Assembly (NCBI GenBank): GCA_027972325.1 | Contig: JAPMOS010000069.1 | Coordinates: forward strand, 105,001-127,500 | Source of the DNA: Paratrimastix pyriformis | Lineage: Eukaryota; Preaxostyla; Paratrimastigidae | Reading direction: 5' to 3' | Length of the DNA stretch: 22,500 bases | In this document: in pieces, positions 15,201 to 22,500 of the stretch | Position numbering within the stretch: the first letter of the stretch is position 1 | Layout: each line of letters starts with the position of its first letter | Notes under the pieces: model-generated | Database searches by the model: none | Told to the model about the DNA's origin: nothing | What the model saw: only the letters and a program-made list of their open reading frames with translations | Made by a program: the position numbers and the translations under genes

Positions 15201-18200
15201 TTCTTCATAATGAACACCACACAATGCAGAAAAATAAACCAATCCTAAAATGGTCACGACGGACAGCGTGTCCAATACGTGTCCATAAATCATAGCAAAA
15301 ATAGGAGAGAGAGGTCAAAGGGAGTCTAGAACTTTGGCCGAAGCCAAAAAATTAAACACGCACAGGAAGGGGGTGAGATGCGCGTGAACGGCCAGATGCG
15401 TTGCGCATCCGAATCTCCGAAAACCGTTGAGAGATTTCCGGGTCAACGGTCCATGATCGAACCGTGAAGTGACCCCACTTTGGGCTTCGGAAGAGGTCCG
15501 AAAGGGGGTGGTAAAAGTAGCGGAGGCAAAAAAAATAACAGGGAAAAAGTTGAAAAGTGCGGTCGGACCGTTCCCGCCCAATTCCGAGTACTTAAGGGGG
15601 CGCCCCGGACCAGCACAGTGCCTTCGTTTTGGAGTGGTGTTCTCCGTGACGAGTCAAGTGGCAGAGGCGGTTGGATGGCGTACGAACCCCGACAGTAGCA
15701 GCAGGAAAAGGTGCGGGTGGGCCCGAAAGCGAGAAGGGAGCAGAAAAATGAGGGAGAAACGGGTGGGTAGCACCTATCCTGCCTCGACTTCGGCTGTCGA
15801 CTCACTATCCATCGTAGACTCAGGATAGCAGGCGACAGCCTCCGTCTTCGGCAGTCTAGGTGCTATCACATGCAGAGAGGGGAGAAAAAGAATAAAAACC
15901 CCAAGTGCAGCACAGCATCTAATCGGCTGGCCGCAAAAATCAGGAAAATGAAAAGTCCCAACATGGCATGCCAAGCCAGCGTCTAGTCGGCCGGTGGCAG
16001 CAGGAGAAACAGAAAAAACAGAAAAAAGACAGACAAAAAGGGCCTGGGGGGCCCCTCAAAAGCAGTCGAAAGCGGGCTGGCTCGACGATTCCTCCCCGGG
16101 CTCGTCGTTCTCGCCGTCGTCAGAGGGTCGGCCGCCCCCGCGGCGGCGCGGAGCGGCGGACGGCGCCCGGCTGTGGCGGCGGGTGGAACGCGGGCGCCGG
16201 CGTGGCGCCGGCGTGCTGGTTGCATCACCCGAAGGAGCCTCCTCGTCGTTGTCGTCGTCCTGAACGACCGGCGCACGATGCCTCCGCGGAGCCGCCGGAC
16301 GGTGGCGCGGCGTGGCCGACAGGGAGAGCGACGAGGCGGGCGAGGCCGGTGCGGGCGGCGCCGGCGGAAGTGCCGGGCGAACGGCCTGGACGAGGTCGGT
16401 CTCGGCGGACGGCGCGGCAGGTGCGCCCGCGACGGCGGCGTTGCGCTGGGGCGGCACCGTGGCGAACATGAGATCGGTGAAGTTGCTGTCGACGCCCGTC
16501 TGCACGTAGTGCTGCGCAAACACTTTGGCCGAAGCCCATCGGCCCAGGTGCAGGATCTTGTCGGGCATGACCTCGCGCGCGATGGCCCAACTGGCACCCC
16601 CACGTCGGAAGCCCCGCGCCGACAGGAGCGAGCGATCGCCCCCGCCGGCGACGATGACCTCGTTGAGGATGTGGCTGACGGTGGCCGGCTTGACGCCCTC
16701 GTAGGGCCGGCGCAGCTGGATGATGACCCGCGACGGTCCTGGCGGGTCGGGCCGCATGGCCCCTGTGCGGCGGAGCCAGCATTGGTAGCAGCCGACCGGG
16801 TCAAGGAGCGCATCGGCTGCGCGCCAGATGGTAACGGAGGCGCCCTGCGCGGTGTAGTCGTTCTTGAATCCCAGCAGGCAGACGACCAGCCGATCGGCGG
16901 CCGGCGGAATGGCCACCTGTGAGACAGTGGGCAGAGTCACGTCGGAGGGCCGCAGCAGCGCCAGGAAGGCCAGCAGGGCGACCAGCTTGGCGCGGAGGCG
17001 CTCGAGTGGGAGCGCCTCGTTCGGGCCCCACTGGTGGAAGAGCTCCACCAGCAGGGTGGGCGGCACAGGCAGCCCCTTCTGGACGGGCTGCGTGGTACGG
17101 CGCAGGCGGATGGCCTTGCGGAGGCGGCCGTAGAGGTGGTCGCGCGCCGGGGAGGGCACCCCAAGTGCGTCGTGGATCAGGTTGACCACGGTGGAGATGA
17201 GCGACAAGGTCGACCGGGGCCGGCAGCTGGCCCGGGTGGCCTCATCGGTGTAGTCGGCCAGAGCGCTCACAGGCATGGGCACCAGCGGGATGCCCCGGCC
17301 GGCGCAGAACCGGGCCAGGGCACGTAGCCGGTTGGTGAGGCTCTTCTCGGTGGTGGGCTTTACAGCAGCCGAGACAAGTAGCTGGCGACCTTGGGCGCTC
17401 CAATGGGCCGCTCCGGCCGCCCAGAAATCCTGAAGGCGCAGACGCGCCAGCTGAGGTTCTTCGTCGGCTCCGAGTGGCCGGAAGCAGCCGGGCGGAAGGC
17501 CCGCGGGTCCTGCGGCAGGAGCACGGGCCAGTCCACCGTCAGGGCCAGCAGCAGGGGCCACCAGGGCTGGCTCGGCCAGACCGGGGCCAGCAGGGTGCAC
17601 TCGACCCCGGGCCCAGAGTGCTGCAGGTGGCGTAGTACGCGGTGGATCTGCGAAAAGGGGGGGTTGACCCAGCTGTTCTCGCCGGGCTCCCACCGGGCCG
17701 AAAACGTGTCGGCGCGCAGGGACTGCACATCGCGGTGGCGGCTCTCGTAGCGGGGCACCTGTCGCGTCGCGAAGGTGGCCATGCGGTCGATCGAGTGCGG
17801 GCCCCAGAGCCGGTCCAGCGAGCGGAACAGCGCCGGGTGGAGCATCCAGTCGCTGCGGTCGAAGTCCCGCGAGAGCTGGTCCGCCGTGGTATTCGTCACG
17901 CCCGCCACGTGCTCGGCCTGCAGGGTGATCCCGTGGCGCGCTGCAAGGGCGTGGATGGCCCGGGCGATCCCGTCCAGGGCCGGGTTGAGGCGGCCAAACC
18001 CGTTGAGGTGGGCCACCGTCGTCGCGTTGTCGACCTGGAAGAGCACCGTGCGGCCCCGCCAGGCCGGCGTCGCGGCCCAGATGCGCAGGGCGTTGAGCAC
18101 GGCCATGCTCTCGCGCTGGTTGATGGGCGTCTCGCGCATGACGCCCGTCCAGGGGCCCTGGGCTGTCTCGTTGCGCTCGATCCAGCAGGCCCCCCAGCCG

Positions 18201-21200
18201 ATGTCCGAGGCGTCCGTGGCGCAGGTCAGGTCGGCCGGCGCCGGGAGCGGACAGGCCCCGTTCCAGCCCTCGAGGCCCTCCAGCCACCAGCGGAGGTCTC
18301 CCCGGGCCGGTTCGTCCAGCGTCACGCAGCAGTGCCAGTTGGGGGCCGCTGCGACCACGCGGTAGACGTTGCGCAGGAGGAACTTGGCCGGGGCCACCGC
18401 CCGCGAGACGGACAGGCAGAGGCCCGCCACATGGGCCACCCGGCGCACGTGGGGCCGCGAGCAGCGCAGCAGTCGGGCGATCTCGTGCCGGATGGTGCGC
18501 CGCTTCTCGGCGGGCACGCAGTAGCGCACCTGGGGAGCGGTCTCGACCTCGTACCCCAGAAACTGCTGCCGCGGGGCGGGCGCATGGCACTTCTCCAGCT
18601 TGAGGTTCATGCCCGCCTGCTCCATCACGGCCACGAAGCGCGCCCACTCGCGATCGGCCTCGGCCGGCCGACTGGCCACGATGAAGTCGTCGATGTAGTC
18701 CGGAGAGGGGTACTCGCAGGGGCCGAGATGTAGGCGGGCGCAGGCGAATCCCAAGAGCTGCTGGTCGTCGGGGTGAATGCGCAGGTGATGGTAGCCCTCG
18801 GAGAGGTCCGCCGTCGAGATGTAGTCCCCGTCGCGCAGCAGAGGCGCCAGCGTGGTCAGGTCCTCCAGCTTGAAGGCCGGCGCCTGGACAAAAGAGTTGA
18901 CGAAGCGCATGTCGATGCAGAGCCTCAGCTTCCCGTTCTTCTTCGGCGCGCACGTCAGCGGGGAGATGTTGTGGGGCGGCACCTGGACGGGTCGGATTGC
19001 GCCCGTCCCGAGGAGGCGAGCCACCTCCTGGTCGACGAAGGAGGCGTGCTCGGGGTGCACGTAGTTGGGCAAATGGGAGCGGCACGGCTTGCAAAGGAGC
19101 GGGATGCGGAAGCCGTGCAAGAGCCAGTTGTGCACGGGGCGGGGCAAGTGAAAATGCTCCTCCCAGAAGGCCCGGAAGGGCGGGAGGAGGGACGCCCGGT
19201 GCTGAAGCAAGGTGGTGGCGGTGGTGGCGATGCGGCCGGTGGTGATGGGGATGGTCGCACCGTGGCGGCAGCGGCGAGGAGGGTGGCGGTGTTGGTGGTG
19301 GAGATGGCGGACCCCGTTGCTGCCGCGGCGCGCGGGCTCTGCGCGCCGTTACTGCTCGCCGGCGCCGTCCGACTGCGCCTGCTGGCGCCCGCCGGCGGAG
19401 CCGTTGTTGCTGCCACCATTGTCGAAGCGGCGCCGCTGCGGGAAGCTGCGCTGCTGGCGCTGGGCAAAGCCGTTGAACCGGTCGCCGCCTCGGCCGAACC
19501 CGCCGCCGAAACTGCGCCCGCCGAAGCCGCCATGGCCACTCGACGAGCGGAAGTCGTACCCGCCACGATCGCGGCCCCGCCCGTACGGCGCCCGCCGGCC
19601 TGGCCGCCGCGTTGCTGCTGCTGCTGGCCGGGCAGGGCGCGCATGCCCTGAGCGAGGCGGATGGCGAAGTCGAGCTGCTGGAGGTTCTGGCCCGTGGCGA
19701 CCTCGGGAGCGGTGCGGACATACTCGTACATGCGGGCCACGTCGGGTGCAAGAGCCGTATGCACCCAGGCGAGCCGCTTGCGGTCCACGATGGCGGCGGC
19801 AATGGAGCGAGCAAAGCAAGAGAGGGCGGCGCGCAAGTCCTCCTCGGTGCAGGGCAGGCGTGCCAGCCGCTCAAGGTTGAGCGATTCCCGGTGAAGGCGC
19901 TGGAGAAAGCGGAATTCAGCCCTGGACTCGCGGGCGAGGCCCGTGACCGAGCCGAGCTGGGGGAAGTCGCTGGGCACAGGGACGCCCCGGACGAAGGCCC
20001 GGGAGCGCTCCAGTGCGAGCCTGTCAGAGGCCTCGCGGTCGCCAGGTTGCTGCTGCTGCGGGTCTGCGGCCCGCCGCTGGTCATCTTCGTCGTTGGCGGC
20101 GGCAGCATCGTCCTCGTCCGTGAAGTCGCCCTCGGCGGCGCCATCGTCGCCGCTGGGCGGATCGGCCTCCCCTGGAAAGGTCCCGGGGGCGGCAAGAGCG
20201 AGTCGTCTGAAGTCGGCCGGCGCAGCGGCGGAAGTGTCAGACGGAGCGGCCGGTCCACGGGTGACAGGCACCCGCTGGCCGACGCCTGGCATGGCCGAAG
20301 CGCGGGCGGCACTCGCAGCAGTGAGCGGGGACTCGTCCGGAAGCAGGTTGGACGGGGCGGGAGCAGGGGCCTGGTCGGGCCGAAAAAACGAGAGCGGAGC
20401 AGGCTCATCCGCGGCCGGTACGGCGGCAGCACCACCGGCACCCGGGGGGGCGCCGGCGGCACCGCGGGCAGCGAAGCCGGCCTTCTGGGCCGAAGGCAAG
20501 GTCGCGGAGGCAGCAGCGGCGGCCGCAATCATGGCCCGCTGCTGACCGAGAATGTCCCCCAGCGAGGCCTCGATCACACGCCGGATGTGGGCGTTGAGGC
20601 CTTCAAGGGACATGGGACAATCCGCAGAGTGATTCTGCAGGGCCGGGGTATGCACGGGAGGCCCAGGGGGGGGCCGCAGGAGGGCTCCCTCAGACCCGCT
20701 CATGCGCACCCCGTCATCATCGAGGTCCGTGAAAGGTGCCGTAGCGGTCGCCGTGGCCGGGCCGGGCGCAGCCTGCGTAGCGGAAGCAGCCTGGCGGACA
20801 GCCGCTGCCGAAACGGTACTCGAAGAACCAGAGCCGATGAGGAGTGGGGACCTTGATGATGAGCTTGGGCATCGGAGGGTCCTGAAGTCGATGAGTAGAG
20901 GCCATTGTAGTCGTAGTCCTTGAAAAAACGGGTGTTCACCACGAAAAAACGAAGGCACTGTGCTGGTCCGGGGCGCCCCCTTAAGTACTCGGAATTGGGC
21001 GGGAACGGTCCGACCGCACTTTTCAACTTTTTCCCTGTTATTTTTTTTGCCTCCGCTACTTTTACCACCCCCTTTCGGACCTCTTCCGAAGCCCAAAGTG
21101 GGGTCACTTCACGGTTCGATCATGGACCGTTGACCCGGAAATCTCTCAACGGTTTTCGGAGATTCGGATGCGCAACGCATCTGGCCGTTCACGCGCATCT

Positions 21201-22500
21201 CACCCCCTTCCTGTGCGTGTTTAATTTTTTGGCTTCGGCCAAAGTTCTAGACTCCCTTTGACCTCTCTCTCCTATTTTTGCTATGATTTATGGACACGTA
21301 TTGGACACGCTGTCCGTCGTGACCATTTTAGGATTGGTTTATTTTTCTGCATTGTGTGGTGTTCATTATGAAGAACAAGGAGTTATAGCACCTAGACTGC
21401 CGAAGACGGAGGCTGTCGCCTGCTATCCTGAGTCTACGATGGATAGCGGTGTGGTGTCTGCCAGTCACGCGACGGATGTTGATGTTGGTGGTGATGGCAA
21501 TGGCGATATATATATTTGGAGGCATTGGTGCTTGACGGGTGTGATGATGGTGATTCGGCATTAAATAATGCCGGTGAAGCTGACTCCATCGCCCGTCTGT
21601 GTGCCTTTCTTCTTCTGGTCTCACCCCAGGGGTCACGGGCGGCCTCGTCTTCACCACCATGGCGGAGGAGATCGAAGCCACGGGGAGCGCCGTGGTCGGC
21701 GAACGAAAGGTCTGCCAAATAGCGTCTTCCTCAATGCTGTGCGCATGGACAGGACGGGGGACGTGGCATGTGGGTTTTCGTGGGCACGTCCGGGGGGGCT
21801 GGGGGGGGGGGGGGGGGGGGGGGGGGATGCGATTGTGTGTTGCTGGCCACTCACTCACTGTGCCGACTTCGTTATAAATTACTTTTCTTTTTTTGACCGA
21901 CCCCATATTTGATCAATTTCCCCGTTCAAATCCATTCCCAAACCCAAACCCCCGCCAAAAGGCGAGTGTTCCCCCAGGCTCAGCCGGCCCCAAGCGGCCC
22001 GCCAAACCGGCCGCCCTGACCTCCGCCCAGAAGAAGAAACAGCGTGCTGAGCAGCTGCGCAAGGCCGAGCAGCTGGCCAGTGGTGGCGGACCCTCATCGT
22101 CCCTCGGCAAACTGCCCGCGATGTGGAAATCCATCATCAAGCCGTCGGCGGATGGCGGAAAGCCCCCGACGGCCAAGGCGACGGCGACAGGATCGGGGGG
22201 CGGGACGGCACCCGGGATCGAATCCGGCCGGCCACCGACAAAATCGGCCGTGAGTCTGCTGCTCGATGATGATGACGACGGGGACAGCGTCCCACCAAAA
22301 CCCGCGGCAACGGTGCCAGAAGCCGCACCGACAGCATCAACATCAACATCAACATCAACATCAACATCAACATCAACATCAACATCAACATCAACATCAA
22401 CATCAACAAGACCATCTTCCACCACCACCACATCAACATCATCATCATCATCATCAGCAAAAACAACATCAACAACAACATCAACATCAACAACAGCAAC
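12213..22500 (+). CDS. Claspin/Mrc1-like acidic protein, 3'-incomplete, six exons in window
   Basis: Exons 12213-12462, 12503-12587, 12647-13047, 13182-14607, 14784-14968, 21978-22500+, about 956 aa so far, open at the window edge; phases agree. The best clue is ELDDLHAETMRTVREAGARI followed by a P-I-P-I-x-x-L-L stretch (about residues 70-103). It resembles the Claspin/Mrc1 block L-H-S-E-T-Q-R-L-I-R-E-S followed by a PYH..P segment. Claspin mediates replication checkpoint signalling at forks. The rest is low complexity: Asp/Glu blocks (about residues 140-230), ELTMSGRKLKKRPPQ, a Pro/Thr/Ala-rich exon 4 with a 7-residue tandem repeat, and a Lys-rich helix SAQKKKQRAEQLRKAEQL, then KLPAMWKSIIKPS and a Ser/Thr run. 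Exon 5 is taken through a GTGAGT at 14875 because the frame stays open and phase then fits. The start at 12213 is the nearest in-frame Met. Family assignment is tentative. Confidence 0.6.
14213..14385 (+). repeat. In-frame 21-bp coding repeat (TPGVPST)n
   Basis: About eight units built on CCGGGGTACCATCCACCAC keep frame and encode T-(T/P)-G-V-P-S-T. One unit is interrupted (STGSTIT). The units differ by single bases, mostly at the CCC/ACC codon. Typical of a variable-number coding repeat. Confidence 0.92.
14608..14783. repeat. ATC/CAA-rich intron 4 of the Claspin-like gene
   Basis: The donor GTCAGT at 14608 is followed by CATCATCCAATCAT-type and CCACAA-type repeats and a C/T-rich acceptor at 14783. 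Confidence 0.75.
14977..15152 (+). repeat. 84-bp tandem repeat, left of the DIRS element
   Basis: Two units (about 14987-15068 and 15069-15152) share CCAGTCACGCG, GGATGTTGGTGGTGA, GTCATGGCGATATAT, TTTGGGAGTATTGG and GCGCGGCTGCTAT. A third unit resumes on the other side of the mobile element at 21447. The first unit starts within 20 bases of the intron's donor (14969). Confidence 0.92.
15158..15630 (+). repeat. Left inverted terminal repeat of the DIRS element
   Basis: The 473 nt are the reverse complement of 20946-21418; I found no mismatch by eye. In the element's own orientation this is the 3' end. Small frames inside it occur in both repeats and are not genes. Confidence 0.95.
15792..15866 (-). 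repeat. Internal complementary region (ICR) of the DIRS element
   Basis: 15792-15804 is the reverse complement of the extreme left end (15153-15165), and 15805-15866 is the reverse complement of the extreme right end (21385-21446). Together they spell the complement of the joined element ends. This is the diagnostic DIRS feature, thought to template completion and circularisation of the cDNA. Confidence 0.93.
16056..17400 (-). CDS. DIRS tyrosine recombinase frame
   Basis: The open frame ends at 16056. It carries KSLTNRLRALARFC and SLISTVVNLIHDALG (core-binding-like helices), LLAFLALLRPSDVTLP with the first catalytic Arg region, SARGFRRGGASWAI (second Arg box) and LGRWASAKVFAQHYVQTG (the Tyr end), in the order and spacing of DIRS recombinases. 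A Pro/Ala/Arg-rich acidic tail follows. It overlaps the end of the RT-RNase H frame. It would join circular cDNA to the target without duplication. The same frame stays open far upstream, antisense or out of frame to the other domains; that part is not taken as recombinase. Confidence 0.85.
17360..19210 (-). CDS. DIRS reverse transcriptase-RNase H frame
   Basis: About 616 codons. RT signatures: GAIRPVQVPPHNISPL, KLRLCIDMRFVNSF (about residues 94-107), YISTADLSEGYHHLRI, the YIDD box (about 172-175), and LEKCHAPAPRQQFLGYEV. RNase H signatures: LTCATDASDIGWGACW (about 328-343), ALRIWAATPAWRGRTVLF then QVDNATTVAHLNG, and TTADQLSRDFDRSDW. The downstream SQPWWPLLLALTVDWPVL segment is also typical of DIRS polymerases. 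It overlaps both neighbouring frames, as is usual in the family. Confidence 0.92.
   Translation of the reverse strand: MLQHRASLLPPFRAFWEEHFHLPRPVHNWLLHGFRIPLLCKPCRSHLPNYVHPEHASFVDQEVARLLGTGAIRPVQVPPHNISPLTCAPKKNGKLRLCIDMRFVNSFVQAPAFKLEDLTTLAPLLRDGDYISTADLSEGYHHLRIHPDDQQLLGFACARLHLGPCEYPSPDYIDDFIVASRPAEADREWARFVAVMEQAGMNLKLEKCHAPAPRQQFLGYEVETAPQVRYCVPAEKRRTIRHEIARLLRCSRPHVRRVAHVAGLCLSVSRAVAPAKFLLRNVYRVVAAAPNWHCCVTLDEPARGDLRWWLEGLEGWNGACPLPAPADLTCATDASDIGWGACWIERNETAQGPWTGVMRETPINQRESMAVLNALRIWAATPAWRGRTVLFQVDNATTVAHLNGFGRLNPALDGIARAIHALAARHGITLQAEHVAGVTNTTADQLSRDFDRSDWMLHPALFRSLDRLWGPHSIDRMATFATRQVPRYESRHRDVQSLRADTFSARWEPGENSWVNPPFSQIHRVLRHLQHSGPGVECTLLAPVWPSQPWWPLLLALTVDWPVLLPQDPRAFRPAASGHSEPTKNLSWRVCAFRISGRPERPIGAPKVASYLSRLL
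18955..20703 (-). CDS. DIRS gag-like frame
   Basis: The Ala/Pro/Gly-rich frame beginning near MSGSEGALLRPPPG contains a more ordered stretch: FPQLGSVTGLARESRAEFRF, LNLERLARLPCTEEDLRAAL and RLAWVHTALAPDVARMYEYV, then Gln- and Gly/Arg-rich sequence. Position 5' of RT and composition suit a gag-type protein. No zinc knuckle was seen. The open frame extends upstream into the inverted repeat, so the true start is uncertain. Confidence 0.65.
   Translation of the reverse strand: MSGSEGALLRPPPGPPVHTPALQNHSADCPMSLEGLNAHIRRVIEASLGDILGQQRAMIAAAAAASATLPSAQKAGFAARGAAGAPPGAGGAAAVPAADEPAPLSFFRPDQAPAPAPSNLLPDESPLTAASAARASAMPGVGQRVPVTRGPAAPSDTSAAAPADFRRLALAAPGTFPGEADPPSGDDGAAEGDFTDEDDAAAANDEDDQRRAADPQQQQPGDREASDRLALERSRAFVRGVPVPSDFPQLGSVTGLARESRAEFRFLQRLHRESLNLERLARLPCTEEDLRAALSCFARSIAAAIVDRKRLAWVHTALAPDVARMYEYVRTAPEVATGQNLQQLDFAIRLAQGMRALPGQQQQQRGGQAGGRRTGGAAIVAGTTSARRVAMAASAGAVSAAGSAEAATGSTALPSASSAASRSGAASTMVAATTAPPAGASRRSRTAPASSNGAQSPRAAAATGSAISTTNTATLLAAAATVRPSPSPPAASPPPPPPCFSTGRPSSRPSGPSGRSIFTCPAPCTTGSCTASASRSFASRAAPICPTTCTPSTPPSSTRRWLASSGRAQSDPSRCRPTTSPR
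20946..21418 (-). repeat. Right inverted terminal repeat of the DIRS element
   Basis: Reverse complement of 15158-15630. In the element's own orientation this is the 5' end, so it should carry the promoter for the genomic transcript. The 28 nt outside it (21419-21446) belong to the element because they recur in the ICR. Confidence 0.95.
21447..21530 (+). repeat. Third unit of the 84-bp host tandem repeat, right of the DIRS element
   Basis: Starts CGGTGTGGTGTCTGCCAGTC, continuing the unit series broken at 15152. It carries small changes, including a doubled GATGTT and an extra TA in the ATATAT run. Confidence 0.9.
21630..21709 (+). other. Possible cassette exon in intron 5 of the Claspin-like gene
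   Basis: The 80 nt are preceded by a strong C/T-rich acceptor (ending CACCCCAG at 21629) and followed by a donor of the local type (GTCTGC at 21710). Entered in the phase of exon 5, they are fully open (VTGGLVFTTMAEEIEATG...). Because 80 is not a multiple of three, inclusion would throw exon 6 out of frame. It could be a poison exon, an exon with an indel, or chance. Confidence 0.3.
21801..21826 (+). repeat. G26 homopolymer
   Basis: An uninterrupted run of 26 G, with a further run of 7 just before it (21792-21798), in intron 5 of the Claspin-like gene. The exact length is likely to be unreliable in sequencing. Confidence 0.9.
22333..22500 (+). repeat. (TCAACA)n and related Ser/Thr-coding repeat
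   Basis: The hexamer is repeated about 12 times to about 22408, encoding alternating Ser-Thr in the frame of exon 6. TCA- and ACA-rich sequence follows to the edge. The frame stays open throughout. Confidence 0.85.

Larger units (their letters stand above)
15153..21446 (-). mobile_element. DIRS-type tyrosine-recombinase retrotransposon, about 6.3 kb
   Basis: Complete architecture is visible: inverted terminal repeats (15158-15630 and 20946-21418), short non-repeated tips outside them (5 and 28 nt), an internal complementary region (15792-15866), and gag-like, RT-RNase H and tyrosine-recombinase frames on the - strand. No methyltransferase domain was recognised. There is no target-site duplication, as expected for recombinase-mediated insertion of a circular intermediate. 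The element is antisense to the host gene, inside an intron. Inverted repeats of equal length that look identical imply a recent insertion. It looks whole or nearly so; at most about one break is suspected. Confidence 0.93.

Noticed and set aside
15315-15581. Identical small frames in both DIRS terminal repeats (also 20920-21261)
   Set aside because: Their identity merely reflects the inverted repeats. They have no start context, domain or family match.
16056-20528. A single 1490-codon open frame on the - strand
   Set aside because: Only its 3' third corresponds to the recombinase. The remainder is out of frame to the recognisable RT-RNase H and gag-like frames and stays open because of high GC content.
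17642-20856. Long + strand frames across the DIRS element
   Set aside because: They are antisense to RT, RNase H and gag-like sequence. They lack any domain and reflect the GC-rich composition.

Overview
The window is a GC-rich, gene-dense, intron-rich stretch of a eukaryotic nuclear genome, probably from a unicellular lineage. Proteins recognisable as BUD23, TPX2, PIG-X and NUFIP1, plus a Claspin/Mrc1-like protein, are split by spliceosomal introns. Many introns are only 40-60 nt, while a few are swollen to 0.5-7 kb by microsatellites and mobile elements. I cannot place the organism more exactly from sequence alone.

Layout. BUD23 (18S rRNA m7G methyltransferase, + strand, nine exons) fills 139-5130. 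Its introns 6, 7 and 8 hold (TG)n, (AC)n, (TCA)n and (CTC)n tracts, two LINE fragments, and repeated copies of the end of the preceding exon together with its 5' splice site. On the - strand follow a small unrecognised two-exon gene (5513-5919), a TPX2 spindle-assembly factor (6202-9640, 13 modelled exons) and PIGX (9700-10692, GPI-mannosyltransferase I subunit). PIGX is divergent from NUFIP1 (10952-12150, + strand, snoRNP assembly), which is followed on the + strand by a large acidic, low-complexity gene whose N-terminal block resembles Claspin/Mrc1. This last gene runs off the right edge.

The Claspin-like gene has a 7-kb intron (14969-21977). Its bulk is a 6.3-kb DIRS-type tyrosine-recombinase retrotransposon (15153-21446), in antisense. 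The element has 473-nt inverted terminal repeats that look identical, an internal complementary region matching the joined ends, and gag-like, RT-RNase H and tyrosine-recombinase frames. It sits exactly at the boundary of an 84-bp tandem repeat with no target-site duplication, so it looks young and whole or nearly so.

Two features go beyond ordinary annotation. The 5' splice sites overwhelmingly read GTC with G at +5 (GTCTGT, GTCCGT, GTCAGT) instead of GTRAGT. Also, exon tails, in BUD23 with their donor sites attached, have been duplicated into the downstream introns of at least two genes. The host genes have related housekeeping roles (ribosome and snoRNP biogenesis, spindle and replication control, GPI anchors) but form no operon-like system. 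All exon boundaries were derived by hand from homology, reading phase and splice motifs.
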